Assembly: GCF_001434315.1 (NCBI RefSeq) | Contig: NZ_AZFE01000003.1 | Coordinates: 1 to 64,000 of the forward strand | Direction: 5' to 3' | Length of the DNA stretch: 64,000 nucleotides | From: Paucilactobacillus oligofermentans DSM 15707 = LMG 22743 | GTDB taxonomy: Bacteria > Bacillota > Bacilli > Lactobacillales > Lactobacillaceae | Shown: positions 31,348 through 40,951 of the stretch, in pieces | Position numbering within the stretch: the stretch's first letter is position 1 | Layout of the letters: every line of letters starts with the position of its first letter | Program-made: the position numbers and the translations under genes | Notes under the pieces: model-generated | What the model saw: only the letters and a program-made list of their open reading frames with translations | What the model was told of the DNA's origin: nothing | Databases searched by the model: none

Positions 31348-31465
31348 CTGCACTATATCAAGGCTTTAACTGCTTTTTGACGTTGACATTCAGGGATATA
31401 AATGAGAGCATAATTAGTAACGATTTAGATTATTTTGTCTATTAAAACACCTAGGGAGAATCCGA

Positions 31466-32080
31466 ATGACACAGCAGCAATCAAAAATTAAAGAGTTAGT
31501 TTCAATTGGAATTTATACAGCGGTTTACTTTTTAGTGGTCTGTTTTTCAACGGCACTTTTGAAATTAACAGTTCCAATTTTTAATTCAATTATGATTCCA
31601 GCGTTAAATGCATTATTAGCCGGAATTGTTTACCTATTAGTACTAGATAAAGTTAATCGTTTTGGGGCATTAACCACCATCGGATCAGTTACCGGTCTTT
31701 TCTTTTTGATTACTGGCCATTTCCCTTTAGCTTTTGTTCCTGGGGTAGTCTTTTCATTATTAGCTGATTTAATCCAATATAAAACTCAATTAAACCAAAA
31801 AGTTAAGTTATATCTTGGTTATACACTGTTTAGTTTTGGTCTGACAGGGCCATTATTACCATTATGGTTTATGAAACGCGCATATATTAATGAATTAGCC
31901 AGTCGCGGAAAGAGCCAAGCTTATATTGATCATGTTTTTTCAGCAATTACTAGCACAAGTTTTATCGTTTGTATTATTTCAATTCTGATTAGCAGTGTCA
32001 TTGGCATGATGATTGGACTAAAGATTTATCGTAAATACTTTGCAGCACAGGAAGGTTCTATCAATGCCGACGAGGGTTAA
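31466..32080 (+). CDS. ECF transporter S component (Trep_Strep/MptS-like family)
   Basis: A 204-residue integral membrane protein with about six hydrophobic segments (IGIYTAVYFLVVCFSTALL, MIPALNALLAGIVYLLVL, LTTIGSVTGLFFLITGHF, FIVCIISILISSVIG). It resembles the Trep_Strep group of substrate-binding S components, which sit beside ECF modules in Firmicutes. It binds the substrate for the T and A components encoded next. SD GGGAG, ATG 31466. First gene of a tightly overlapping five-gene operon under a Fur-like box; iron, heme or a siderophore is the likely cargo. Confidence 0.82.
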   Translation: MTQQQSKIKELVSIGIYTAVYFLVVCFSTALLKLTVPIFNSIMIPALNALLAGIVYLLVLDKVNRFGALTTIGSVTGLFFLITGHFPLAFVPGVVFSLLADLIQYKTQLNQKVKLYLGYTLFSFGLTGPLLPLWFMKRAYINELASRGKSQAYIDHVFSAITSTSFIVCIISILISSVIGMMIGLKIYRKYFAAQEGSINADEG

Positions 32081-32756
32081 TTTTGATCCCAGAACTAAAT
32101 TAATTATTGTATTATTGACGACATTAATTTTTATCTTAAATATTTCATTTATGATTGAAATTATTTTCGTCATTTTTTTGAGTTGTCTACTAATGCTAAA
32201 TGGTAATCACAAACTGGGTGTAATATATTTAGTTATTTTTAGTTTATTAATATTATGTAATTTGACTATTTTTAGTGAAATTAATGATTCGTGGTCAATC
32301 TTGGGATCGTTTTTATTGATTGGTGGTCGACGAATTTTACCAACTTTGATGGCGGCAACTTTTGCGATGACCAATACGCATATTGGTGAATGGGTTGCGA
32401 GCTTACAAAAATTAAAGTTACCATTTAATTTGATTTTACCCTTAGTAATCGTCTTTCGATATTTTCCGACGTTGCTAAATAATACTAAAGCAATTTTTAA
32501 AGCGCTTAAATTTAGAGGATTAATTACCAATAAGTTTGAATTGATTTTGCATCCAATTAAAGGTCTGGAATATATTCTTGTGCCGATTTTAGTTTCAACC
32601 GATACCATTGCGACCGAATTGAGTTCCGTAGTTTTTATTCGGGGAATGGGTAATCAAATGCCACATACCAGCATTTATGCGAATCGGTTTCAATGGTTAG
32701 ATTGGCTAGTAATCGTAGTAAGTGTGTTATTGATGATTGGAGGAATCGTAATTTGA
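32064..32756 (+). CDS. ECF transporter T component (CbiQ/EcfT family)
   Basis: A 230-residue membrane protein: VNFDPRTKLIIVLL start, several hydrophobic helices, and coupling helices with the Ala-Arg-Gly type motif degenerate here (FKALKFRGLI; VVFIRGMGNQ). It couples the S component to the ATPases. ATG 32064 lies after AGGAAGG inside the S-component gene (17-bp overlap); the upstream ATG at 32040 has no SD. Confidence 0.85.
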   Translation: MPTRVNFDPRTKLIIVLLTTLIFILNISFMIEIIFVIFLSCLLMLNGNHKLGVIYLVIFSLLILCNLTIFSEINDSWSILGSFLLIGGRRILPTLMAATFAMTNTHIGEWVASLQKLKLPFNLILPLVIVFRYFPTLLNNTKAIFKALKFRGLITNKFELILHPIKGLEYILVPILVSTDTIATELSSVVFIRGMGNQMPHTSIYANRFQWLDWLVIVVSVLLMIGGIVI

Positions 32757-34174
32757 TTGACTTATATGAGGTAAATTATTTCCGTGACTCAAATAAAATT
32801 ATCAATCAGGTAAATTTACATATTAACCGCGGTGAAGTTGTCGCTTTATGCGGCGAAAGTGGTAGTGGAAAGTCATCGCTATTAAATGTGATGAGTGGTT
32901 TAGCGCCGGGGATGATTGGCGGCAAACTAACTGGTACCCGAAAAATTATGGGTGAAATCGATGCTGATCAATTATTTCAAACGTTTGCTAACAAAATTGG
33001 CATGGTCTTTCAAAATCCCGATAGTCAGTTTATTAACCCGGATGTATATTCAGAATTAGCTTTTGCAATGGAAAATATGGGAATTGAACGAGACCAGATG
33101 TATCGACGGATTAATGAAATGGTGGAATCATTTAATTTTGAAGAATTATTGCAGCGCCCAATTACCAGTTTATCTGGTGGTCAAAAACAATTAGTTGCCT
33201 GTATGGCATCGATGATCCTTGATCCAGAATTATATTTATTAGACGAACCAACTAGTAATTTGGACGAGCAATCAATCCAGCTATTATCAAAGCGGTTAAT
33301 GACATTAAAACAACGAAAAAAAACAATTGTCATCGCCGAACATCGGTTAGATTATTTGCGCGATTTAGTAGATCGATACATTATTATGGATCACGGACAG
33401 TTGCTGGCAGATATTCCATCAGCTGAATTTTGGCAACATTCAACAGAATATCAAGAACGATATCATTTAAGGAATTTATTTAAGCCACAAATTAATTTGT
33501 CAGTTGCACCAATTCAACAATCAGCAGAAAATCAAATTACTTTAAAGATTGATGAATTAAAATTTCAGTATCCACGGACTAAAATGGCTTTAAAAAGTTC
33601 GCAACTGGAGTTAAATAATCAAGATGTAATTGGAATTATTGGTGAAAATGGTGCCGGTAAATCAACTTTGCTGCAATTAATTGCTGGATTATTGAAACCT
33701 AAACAAGGATTATTTTGGTTAAATCAGCAAAAATTAACTGGTAAAGCTAAGCTCAAATATTCATTCGTTGTGATGCAAAACGTCCGGATGCAATTATTTT
33801 TTGAGAGCGTGGAAAAGGAACTTGGTAATGGTACTAACGAAATTAAAAATAATGAGTTAATTGAATTATTATCATTACAGAAATTATTTAAGCGTCGCCC
33901 ACAAAGTCTATCCGGGGGGCAACAACAATTAGTCGCAATTGCGACGGCGTTATTATCTAATAAGCAATTCATTTTATTTGATGAACCAACAAGTGGCTTG
34001 GACTATGAAACGATGTTACATCTGAGTCAAATAATTAATAAAATTCGTCAGCGAAAAGTCTTAATTATTATTGTGTCGCATGATTTAGATTTTATCAATA
34101 TGACTTGTAGCCGAGTGATTGAGATGTCGCATGGACAAATTAAAACGATGAATCGAGGACAAGCAAATGATTAA
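32753..34174 (+). CDS. ECF transporter ATPase with two fused nucleotide-binding domains
   Basis: A 473-residue protein. NBD1: Walker A CGESGSGKSSLL, signature LSGGQKQLVACM, Walker B LYLLDEPTSNLD. NBD2: Walker A GENGAGKSTLLQL, signature LSGGQQQLVAIAT, Walker B FILFDEPTSGLD. It thus supplies both EcfA halves in one chain. TTG 32753 overlaps the T-component stop by four bases (TTGA) and follows GGAGG; earlier ATG starts lie upstream of the SD. It energises uptake of the S-component substrate. Confidence 0.92.
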   Translation: MIDLYEVNYFRDSNKIINQVNLHINRGEVVALCGESGSGKSSLLNVMSGLAPGMIGGKLTGTRKIMGEIDADQLFQTFANKIGMVFQNPDSQFINPDVYSELAFAMENMGIERDQMYRRINEMVESFNFEELLQRPITSLSGGQKQLVACMASMILDPELYLLDEPTSNLDEQSIQLLSKRLMTLKQRKKTIVIAEHRLDYLRDLVDRYIIMDHGQLLADIPSAEFWQHSTEYQERYHLRNLFKPQINLSVAPIQQSAENQITLKIDELKFQYPRTKMALKSSQLELNNQDVIGIIGENGAGKSTLLQLIAGLLKPKQGLFWLNQQKLTGKAKLKYSFVVMQNVRMQLFFESVEKELGNGTNEIKNNELIELLSLQKLFKRRPQSLSGGQQQLVAIATALLSNKQFILFDEPTSGLDYETMLHLSQIINKIRQRKVLIIIVSHDLDFINMTCSRVIEMSHGQIKTMNRGQAND

Positions 34175-35864
34175 AAAATTATGGAAATTAGGTCATGCTG
34201 AGCGGTGGCGAAGCATGGTTTTAGTCTTTTGTCAGTGGACCAGTGCGATGTTGGTAGTGACAATTTTATGGTTAGCGGCCAATTATATCAGTACTAATCG
34301 CTGGTCACTGGGTTTATTAATGACAGTCGTAGTACAAATTATTGTGATGCTAGCTTATGGTATTTGGGGAGTAAATCGATTAAGTGATCGATGGGCAACC
34401 GCGGCTAGTGAAGAGCTACAACAGCGATTTATCGGTTATTATCTTAATGATCAGAGCGTTGATCAAGCACAAACGATGCAAATTATTCATCAAGATTTAG
34501 GAACTATTAAAGGATTAGCGGTTTTTTATGACACAATTATCCCTACGATTTTGCAATTAATTTTAACCGGCCTCGTAATGACGATAACAATTTTATTTGT
34601 TCATCCAATCACAGTTTTAATTCCGTGGTTAAGTATTGTCGCAATTGTAATTTTAATGGGAATGCTCCAAGGAATGGGACATAAGAAAAATAATTCGTAT
34701 ATCAAAAGCTTTAATCAAATGGGTCAACGCTTTTTGGATGATTTTAAGGGGATGAATACGTTGATTATGTATCATCGTCAACATCTGTATGCCAAAAAAT
34801 TTGCGTCAGATTCAGAAAACTATCGTCAAAAAACAATGGGAATTTTAATCTATCAATTACAGACACTTACGATTATGGACTTTTGCCTATATGGTGCGTT
34901 AGGTTGGTTTGTATTAGCACAAGGGTTTGCAGTTAAAGCCGGTACGATGGAAATGCCAGCTGCCGTTTTGATTAGTGCAATCGTTTGTGTGTGGTTAATT
35001 GATTTCCGTAAATTTGGTTATTTTATTCATATCTTTATATCATTACTACCTAAAATTAATCGCCTGTTTAAACTGATTGATAGTGATGAAAGCAAGGAAC
35101 AATTTAAGAATAATCAATCAGTTAATTTAAAGTTACAACGTATTGAACTGCAAGGCTCAATTTCTTTTGGTGATCATGAAATTTTAAATAATAGCTCATT
35201 AACTTTAACTAAAGGACAGTTAATTGGGTTGACCGGTCCTAGCGGTAGCGGTAAAAGTACAATTGCTAAATTATTGATGAAACAACTTGAAATGCCAACC
35301 AGCAATATTTTAGTTAACGGTGTACCGTTATCAAAAATAACACGTGAACAATGGTGGCAATCAATTGGTTATTTAGGTCCAGAAATGGTGCTGTTTGAAG
35401 GAACGATTGAAGCTAATTTATTGTTGGGGATGAAGTCTGAAATGGACTGGCGTCAAACTTTAAAGCAATTAAACTTATGTAATTTTGTTTATCAGTTACC
35501 TGATCAATTTCAAACCATGGTTGGTGAAAATGGATCATTAATTTCACCAGGCCAAAAGCAGCAATTGGCAGTTGCTCGGGCAATTTTAGCCGATAAACAG
35601 GCGTATGTTTTTGATGAAATAACTTCAAATATTGATGGTGAAAATGCGAAAACGATTTTAGCAGCTATTCATCAATTGGCTAATGATAAAATTGTGTTAT
35701 TAATTACTCATCGATTGGAAGATATTAAACATTTGCAGCAAGTTTATTTATTGGATCAACAAACATTAGTGGCGGGATCATCGGAAGAATTAAGCGCACA
35801 GGTTCCAGCTTTTAAACGCTTAATAGATGAACAAACCCGTTTGATATCTGAGGTGAACGCCTAA
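34167..35864 (+). CDS. ABC transporter, fused membrane and ATPase domains, subunit 1
   Basis: A 565-residue half-transporter: six membrane helices in residues ~1-310, then an NBD with Walker A GPSGSGKSTIAKL, a non-canonical signature ISPGQ, and Walker B YVFDEITSNID. It is exporter-like in fold, but pairs of this kind beside ECF genes resemble the siderophore-importing YbtPQ/IrtAB class. It overlaps the ECF ATPase gene by eight bases and the partner gene by one base, so the two form a heterodimer translated together. Confidence 0.88.
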   Translation: MIKKLWKLGHAERWRSMVLVFCQWTSAMLVVTILWLAANYISTNRWSLGLLMTVVVQIIVMLAYGIWGVNRLSDRWATAASEELQQRFIGYYLNDQSVDQAQTMQIIHQDLGTIKGLAVFYDTIIPTILQLILTGLVMTITILFVHPITVLIPWLSIVAIVILMGMLQGMGHKKNNSYIKSFNQMGQRFLDDFKGMNTLIMYHRQHLYAKKFASDSENYRQKTMGILIYQLQTLTIMDFCLYGALGWFVLAQGFAVKAGTMEMPAAVLISAIVCVWLIDFRKFGYFIHIFISLLPKINRLFKLIDSDESKEQFKNNQSVNLKLQRIELQGSISFGDHEILNNSSLTLTKGQLIGLTGPSGSGKSTIAKLLMKQLEMPTSNILVNGVPLSKITREQWWQSIGYLGPEMVLFEGTIEANLLLGMKSEMDWRQTLKQLNLCNFVYQLPDQFQTMVGENGSLISPGQKQQLAVARAILADKQAYVFDEITSNIDGENAKTILAAIHQLANDKIVLLITHRLEDIKHLQQVYLLDQQTLVAGSSEELSAQVPAFKRLIDEQTRLISEVNA

Positions 35865-37471
35865 TGAGAATTTTAATGAGATTATTAAAACAAGCTGGTA
35901 AGTTAAATTTTATTTTGCTAGCTAGTGTTCTATCCGGGATTTTAGCAACGTTGTTTCAGGTTGGTATTATTAGTTTAAGCTTTAGTTCAATTATGACCCA
36001 ATTGCACTATTTTCCGTGGTTAATATTATTAGGATTAGCGATTGTTAGTGGGCTTTGCCGATTTGGGGAACAATACTTAGGTCACTTAGTGGCGTTTAAA
36101 ATTCTATCCAAATTTCGTAATTTAACTTATCAAAAAATCATGCAGTTAGCGCCAGCAAAATTAGATGGACAACATAGTAGTGATATTTTAAAATTATTAG
36201 TCCAAGATATTGAGAAAATTGAAATTTTTTATGCGCATACCCTGTCGCCCATTTTGATTGCGGTAATTGTGACGTTAGCGCAAGTGATATTTTTTTGGAT
36301 GATTAATCCATTTTTAGGATTAGTTGCCTTAATTGCCTATGTAGTGATGGGTTGCTTATTGCCAGTCCTTAATGCGCGTACCATGAGTGCTTCAGCTCAG
36401 GAACTTAGTCAAAGCGAAACTAGAAATCAACGGTTATTGTCAGAAATGGTTAGTGGAAAGTTTGAATTGCAACAATATCAAGCGGTTGAAAGTAAAATTG
36501 CTGAAATTAATCATGAAACTCAAGAATATTGGCGATTTAATCAAGTTAAGAGTGCCAAACAAGAACGTCAGACTATTTTAATGCAGTTGACGTTAATCGT
36601 AAGTCTAATTATTTTTTTAGTAGTGGACTTAAAAACTGCTAGTTCATTTGTAGCTGTTTTGATTTTCCCATTTACATTTGGACGGGTACTAGCGTTAGCC
36701 TCGTTGCCAGGATCTTTAGCTGGCGGGATGTTAGCTGCCAAAAATCTATTTGCTTGGTTTGACGAGAAATCGGTAGTTAGTGATCAAGGGCAACTTGAAT
36801 TGAACTCGATTGAAGAAATTAAATTAGATAACGTGAAATTTGCTTACCCTACTCGGTTGAATGATTTGATTTTAACTAATGCTAGTTTGCAGGTTAATCA
36901 AGGCGAACGGATTGGTTTAATTGGTAAAAGTGGTGAGGGAAAAAGTACAATTGTTAAACTAATCATGCGCTGGTATCAAGCACAGCAAGGTACAATTAGA
37001 CTAAATTCCATTGAAAATGAGAAAATTGAACTATCCGAGCAACGTCATTTGATGAATTATGTGTCACAAAATGCACAAATTTTTGCAACGACAATTCGTG
37101 AAAATTTAGTCTTGCGTAATGTTAAAATTATGGATAACGAAATTTGGGAGGTTTTAAGGTGGGTTCATTTAGACACGTTAATTAAAAATCTTCCGGAACA
37201 GTTAGCAACCGAAATCAGTGCTAGTAAACCAATTCTTTCGGCAGGTGAATTACAAAGATTAGAATTAGCTCGGGCATTATTAAATAGAAGCTCATTATTA
37301 ATTTTGGATGAGCCAACGAGTAATTTAGATGTTGTAAATGAAGCGATTATCTTAAACGCGGTTAAGCAACATTATGCTGGCACAGTGATAATTGTTACGC
37401 ATCGAATGAGTACCTTGTCAATTTGTAATCGAGTATTACGTTTGAATCACGGTCAATTAGAACCAGCTTAA
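35864..37471 (+). CDS. ABC transporter, fused membrane and ATPase domains, subunit 2
   Basis: A 535-residue partner of the preceding protein. The membrane domain has about six helices, then an NBD with Walker A GKSGEGKSTIVKL, a modified signature ILSAGELQRLELARALL and Walker B LLILDEPTSNLD. The start ATG is joined to the previous stop (TAATG). Both subunits deviate from LSGGQ, which is unusual since heterodimers often keep one canonical site. Last gene of the operon; a strong terminator follows. Confidence 0.88.
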   Translation: MRILMRLLKQAGKLNFILLASVLSGILATLFQVGIISLSFSSIMTQLHYFPWLILLGLAIVSGLCRFGEQYLGHLVAFKILSKFRNLTYQKIMQLAPAKLDGQHSSDILKLLVQDIEKIEIFYAHTLSPILIAVIVTLAQVIFFWMINPFLGLVALIAYVVMGCLLPVLNARTMSASAQELSQSETRNQRLLSEMVSGKFELQQYQAVESKIAEINHETQEYWRFNQVKSAKQERQTILMQLTLIVSLIIFLVVDLKTASSFVAVLIFPFTFGRVLALASLPGSLAGGMLAAKNLFAWFDEKSVVSDQGQLELNSIEEIKLDNVKFAYPTRLNDLILTNASLQVNQGERIGLIGKSGEGKSTIVKLIMRWYQAQQGTIRLNSIENEKIELSEQRHLMNYVSQNAQIFATTIRENLVLRNVKIMDNEIWEVLRWVHLDTLIKNLPEQLATEISASKPILSAGELQRLELARALLNRSSLLILDEPTSNLDVVNEAIILNAVKQHYAGTVIIVTHRMSTLSICNRVLRLNHGQLEPA

Positions 37472-37478
37472 TAAGCCA

Positions 37479-37527
37479 AAATAGATACCACGACAATTAT
37501 TGGAAAATGTCGTAGTATCTATTTTTT
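37479..37527 (+). terminator. Strong terminator between the ABC operon and the convergent dehydrogenase
   Basis: A 17-bp stem (AAATAGATACcACGACA with its complement, one bulge mismatch), then T7. A run of A on the other side lets it work for the leftward gene too. Confidence 0.88.
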
Positions 37528-37533
37528 TGTCAA

Positions 37534-38619
37534 TTAAATATATGGCTGGTAATTAACTTTTAAACGAGTAGCAATGGTTTTGATTTCTTCAAGGGTTCGA
37601 TCATCAATTTCAATCCCATTCTTAATATTATTTTGATAAGCTAAAGCTTCTTTATCACCGGCGATGTAAATGGTTTTTCCGGGAATTGTTGGTAGTGAAC
37701 GAATATCTTGTAGGTAGTTTGAAAACTTATCGAAAATCGCCGTTTTATCACCAAAAATTTCAGGATCAATGGCGACAAAACTTTGACAAGGACCCACGGA
37801 TAGGTCAGTGGGGGTGATTTCATTAGAAATATTGCCCATCGAAAGAATAGAGGTAAATACTTCTACGATAACTCCTAAACCAAAGCCTTTGTGACTACCA
37901 GTATCCTCGGTAACGCCACCTAATGGAGCTAAACCAACATTAGCATCTGGATCACGTAACAAATCAAGATTAGTATTGTCATTGTGATCGTAGATGGGGG
38001 TTTTACCATCTTTTGCGACCCACAATGCAGGGAGATCTTGTTCCAGTTTACGGTATACTTCTACTTTTCCTTGTGCAACTGTTGTCGTAGCGACGTCAAA
38101 AATAAAATTGTGTGGATTAGCCGGCATAGCAAAAGCAATAGGATTTGTACCGATAAAAGCTTTGGTGGCATGGGTTGGTAACATCGCGGGTCGTGAATTA
38201 CATGATGACATACCCATTAAGCCTTGTTCAGCTGCCATGTTAGCATAGTAGCCAGCAATCCCATAATGACCTGAATTACGAGTAGTGATAATGCCAATGC
38301 CGTGAGCTTTCGCTTTTTTGATGGCTAGTTCCATACTGTAAATGCCATTTAATTGACCTAAGCCAAAGTGAGCATCAACAACGGCACTGACGTTAGTTTC
38401 TTTGACAATTTCAGGGGTACTGTTAACGCGAATTTTACCATTTTGAATAAAATTATCATACATTATTAGGCGTTGAACCCCATGTGATTCAATTCCGTGT
38501 AAGTCAGTATAAATCAACATCTCAGCGGCTTGGTGACTTTGCTCAGCTGAAAAACCATATGCAAGATAAATATTATCAATTAATTTGTTAATTTTATGAC
38601 TATCATATCTTTTTATCAT
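37534..38619 (-). CDS. Ldh_2-family malate/L-lactate (or sulfolactate-type) dehydrogenase
   Basis: A 361-residue NAD(P)-dependent enzyme of the Ldh_2 superfamily: DLHGIESHGVQRL (~39-51), SGHYGIAGYYANMA (catalytic His), NPIAFAMPA, FDVATTTVAQGKV, GSHKGFGLGVIVE. Members include malate dehydrogenase, ureidoglycolate dehydrogenase and ComC, the sulfolactate dehydrogenase. Because a ComA-type synthase is encoded 19 kb away, a sulfolactate role is possible, but the two loci are not linked. The start is ATG after GGGAG. Confidence 0.85.
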   Translation of the reverse strand: MIKRYDSHKINKLIDNIYLAYGFSAEQSHQAAEMLIYTDLHGIESHGVQRLIMYDNFIQNGKIRVNSTPEIVKETNVSAVVDAHFGLGQLNGIYSMELAIKKAKAHGIGIITTRNSGHYGIAGYYANMAAEQGLMGMSSCNSRPAMLPTHATKAFIGTNPIAFAMPANPHNFIFDVATTTVAQGKVEVYRKLEQDLPALWVAKDGKTPIYDHNDNTNLDLLRDPDANVGLAPLGGVTEDTGSHKGFGLGVIVEVFTSILSMGNISNEITPTDLSVGPCQSFVAIDPEIFGDKTAIFDKFSNYLQDIRSLPTIPGKTIYIAGDKEALAYQNNIKNGIEIDDRTLEEIKTIATRLKVNYQPYI

Positions 38620-38701
38620 GTTATTTTAATCTCCCATGCCTAGTATTGTTGTAATGTAGTTCACATGCTAATTATTAAATTAAAAAAAGTCAATCTATTT
38701 T

Positions 38702-38731
38702 TAATTATATTTTAATTTAAAAATATAATTA
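38702..38731. promoter_or_regulatory. Perfect AT inverted repeat in the ldh/topB divergent region
   Basis: Arms TAATTATATTTT and AAAATATAATTA (12 bp each) around a six-base spacer. A candidate operator for the dehydrogenase gene, although in such AT-rich DNA some self-complementarity is expected by chance. Confidence 0.4.
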
Positions 38732-38785
38732 TAGCGATCGATAATTGATTTTAGGTAATTTAATACGAAAATTTGTGTTAACTTG

Positions 38786-38796
38786 GTACAATGAGA
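38786..38796 (+). promoter_or_regulatory. Extended -10 promoter upstream of the topoisomerase gene
   Basis: ACTTGGTACAAT contains the extended -10 form TGGTACAAT, about 30 bases before the start codon. The same form precedes proC and pncB. Confidence 0.55.
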
Positions 38797-38822
38797 TTAT
38801 TAATCTAAAGGATGGTAACTAA

Positions 38823-40907
38823 ATGGTTGATCTGTTAATTTTAGCTGAAAAGGCTAGTGCGGCCAAACATATGGCTAAAGCATTCGGTGGAATGACGGGA
38901 ACAGTTGCTGATAAAACTTATAAAATTGTGCATGCCCATGGTCATTTAATGGAGTTCAAAGAACCTGAAAAAATGGTTACGACTGAAGAAGATAAACAAC
39001 GATATAGTTCATGGTCCGATATGAAAACCATGCCATGGAACGAAGCTGATTTTTCATGGGCCAAGACGTATGCGAAATCATACAATTCATACACAAAGAA
39101 ATCAAAATCAACACGAGAAGATATTACGGCAATCAAAGCCGAAGCTGCTAATGCTGAATCAATTCTACTAGCAACTGATAATGATCCATCTGGTGAAGGT
39201 GATTTGCTTGGTTGGGAGATTGTGAACGCGATTAAATGGAAAAAGAAAGTTTATCGAATTCGATTTGCTGATGAGACCCCCAAATCTTTGAATCAAGCAC
39301 TGCAACAAATGGTAGAAATTACTGATCAATTTAAACAAGGTGAATATCTTAAATCAGATGCCCGCAGTAAGTGGGATTTCTTATCAATGCAGTTAACACG
39401 GATTTCAACGTATGCCGCCCGACAAGCTGGTTACCGAGTGAAAGTAATTAATCAGGGGCGCTTAAAGTCGGTAATTGTGTTAAAAATTTGGCAGCAACAA
39501 CAGTTAATTGATCAATATATTAAAACCCCGTATTTTGAAGCGAAATTTAAGGATCCGGCTGGTCATATTTTTGCCAGAAATCTAAAGGATGATCAACAAA
39601 AACAAGCCGCTCGATTTACTGATGAAAAAAGTGGTCGTGAAGATATTGCTAAATACACCAAAAGTCCAGTCGCAAATATCAAACGAGTTCGTAAATTTCA
39701 AGCACCGGGATCAATGATTGATTTAGCTAAATTAGGTTCGATTTTAGCCAAACAAGGCTTTAATTCCAAGGAAGTTTTAGCTACTTATCAAAAAATGTAT
39801 GAGGCGGAAATTGTCTCATATCCACGTACAGAAGATAAAAAGATTACTCAAGAACAATATAATGAGTTATTACCGGTAATTGATGCCATTGCAGCTGTTG
39901 TGGGGGCCAATCAACAATTACTGACACATCGTGTGTTGCGAAGTAAGCACCATGCTAACGAAGCAGCCCATGGGGCCAACCGCCCAGGAGTTAAAGTGCC
40001 AAATTCATTATCAGCTTTAACTAAGTATGGTCCCAGTGCGCAAGCAATTTACCGGACCTTAGCATTAAATTATTTAGCTATTTTGGGTGAAGATTATGAA
40101 TTTGAACGAGTGACTGCGGAACTAGAAAAATATCCTGAATTTAAAACGGGCTTTAATGTGCCAGTTAAATTAAACTATAAGGCGATTTTTGATGATACTG
40201 AGGGCGATGATGAGCCAACTGAAGCCAAGAGTGATGAAGTTGGCCCAGAAGCAGAACCGTTTGTATATCAAGGGGCGAATCCTAAACCAACCAGACCAAG
40301 TGCTGATTGGATTGGTAAATTTTTGGAAAAACATAATATTGGAACTGGGGCCACCAGACTAGGAGTTCAAGCGCAGTTAACGAGTGGTAAAAATGCGTTT
40401 ATTTTAGAAAAGCGTGGATTTTATACGTTAACTCAACCAGGGACAATTGCAGCTGTACTCGTGAGGGATAGTTGGATTGGTTCACCAAGTATTACGAAGC
40501 AATTATTTGATCATATGGATGCCGTGGGCAAACTGAACGAGGTACCTTCAGTGGTAGTTAATTCAGCCACCAAAGTCATTGAACACGATTTACCAATTAT
40601 TTTGAAAAATAGTCAAGAATTAGCACAATTGGTTGGATCATCACAAAATGTTAAATCAGTTAAGAAGTTTAAAGCTAAGCCGAAAACTAAAGGCCAATAT
40701 TTAGATGGTCAAGAAATTGAATTTAGTTCAACTTGGGGTGGTCATCAATTTACTGCCGATGAAATTCAAAAAATGCTACAAGGATCAATTATTTCATTTG
40801 ATGCGACTAGCAAGTATGGTAAGGCTTATACGGCAACGGGAACATTAAAACAGCAAACCTATAAAGGTAAAAAGTTTTGGGGCTTTAAAGCCAATTTTGG
40901 AAAGTAG
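38823..40907 (+). CDS. topB: DNA topoisomerase type IA (topoisomerase III-like)
   Basis: A 694-residue enzyme that relaxes and decatenates DNA through a covalent 5'-phosphotyrosine. A Toprim domain opens the protein (LLILAEKASAAKHMAKAFGG; ATDNDPSGEGDLLGWEI). Catalytic Tyr333 lies in EIVSYPRTEDKK. A basic C-terminal domain follows an acidic linker (~460-475), without zinc-finger cysteines. This length and layout are usual for the second type IA enzyme of LAB. Single gene with an extended -10 promoter. Confidence 0.9.
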   Translation: MVDLLILAEKASAAKHMAKAFGGMTGTVADKTYKIVHAHGHLMEFKEPEKMVTTEEDKQRYSSWSDMKTMPWNEADFSWAKTYAKSYNSYTKKSKSTREDITAIKAEAANAESILLATDNDPSGEGDLLGWEIVNAIKWKKKVYRIRFADETPKSLNQALQQMVEITDQFKQGEYLKSDARSKWDFLSMQLTRISTYAARQAGYRVKVINQGRLKSVIVLKIWQQQQLIDQYIKTPYFEAKFKDPAGHIFARNLKDDQQKQAARFTDEKSGREDIAKYTKSPVANIKRVRKFQAPGSMIDLAKLGSILAKQGFNSKEVLATYQKMYEAEIVSYPRTEDKKITQEQYNELLPVIDAIAAVVGANQQLLTHRVLRSKHHANEAAHGANRPGVKVPNSLSALTKYGPSAQAIYRTLALNYLAILGEDYEFERVTAELEKYPEFKTGFNVPVKLNYKAIFDDTEGDDEPTEAKSDEVGPEAEPFVYQGANPKPTRPSADWIGKFLEKHNIGTGATRLGVQAQLTSGKNAFILEKRGFYTLTQPGTIAAVLVRDSWIGSPSITKQLFDHMDAVGKLNEVPSVVVNSATKVIEHDLPIILKNSQELAQLVGSSQNVKSVKKFKAKPKTKGQYLDGQEIEFSSTWGGHQFTADEIQKMLQGSIISFDATSKYGKAYTATGTLKQQTYKGKKFWGFKANFGK

Positions 40908-40913
40908 CTAATG

Positions 40914-40951
40914 AAGTATATCAGGATTTTACTGATATACTTTATTTTTTT
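40914..40951. terminator. Shared bidirectional terminator of topB and the acyltransferase
   Basis: Arms AAGTATATCAG and CTGATATACTT with a short loop and a T-rich tail on the plus strand; the topB stop is just before and the convergent gene ends just after. Confidence 0.75.
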
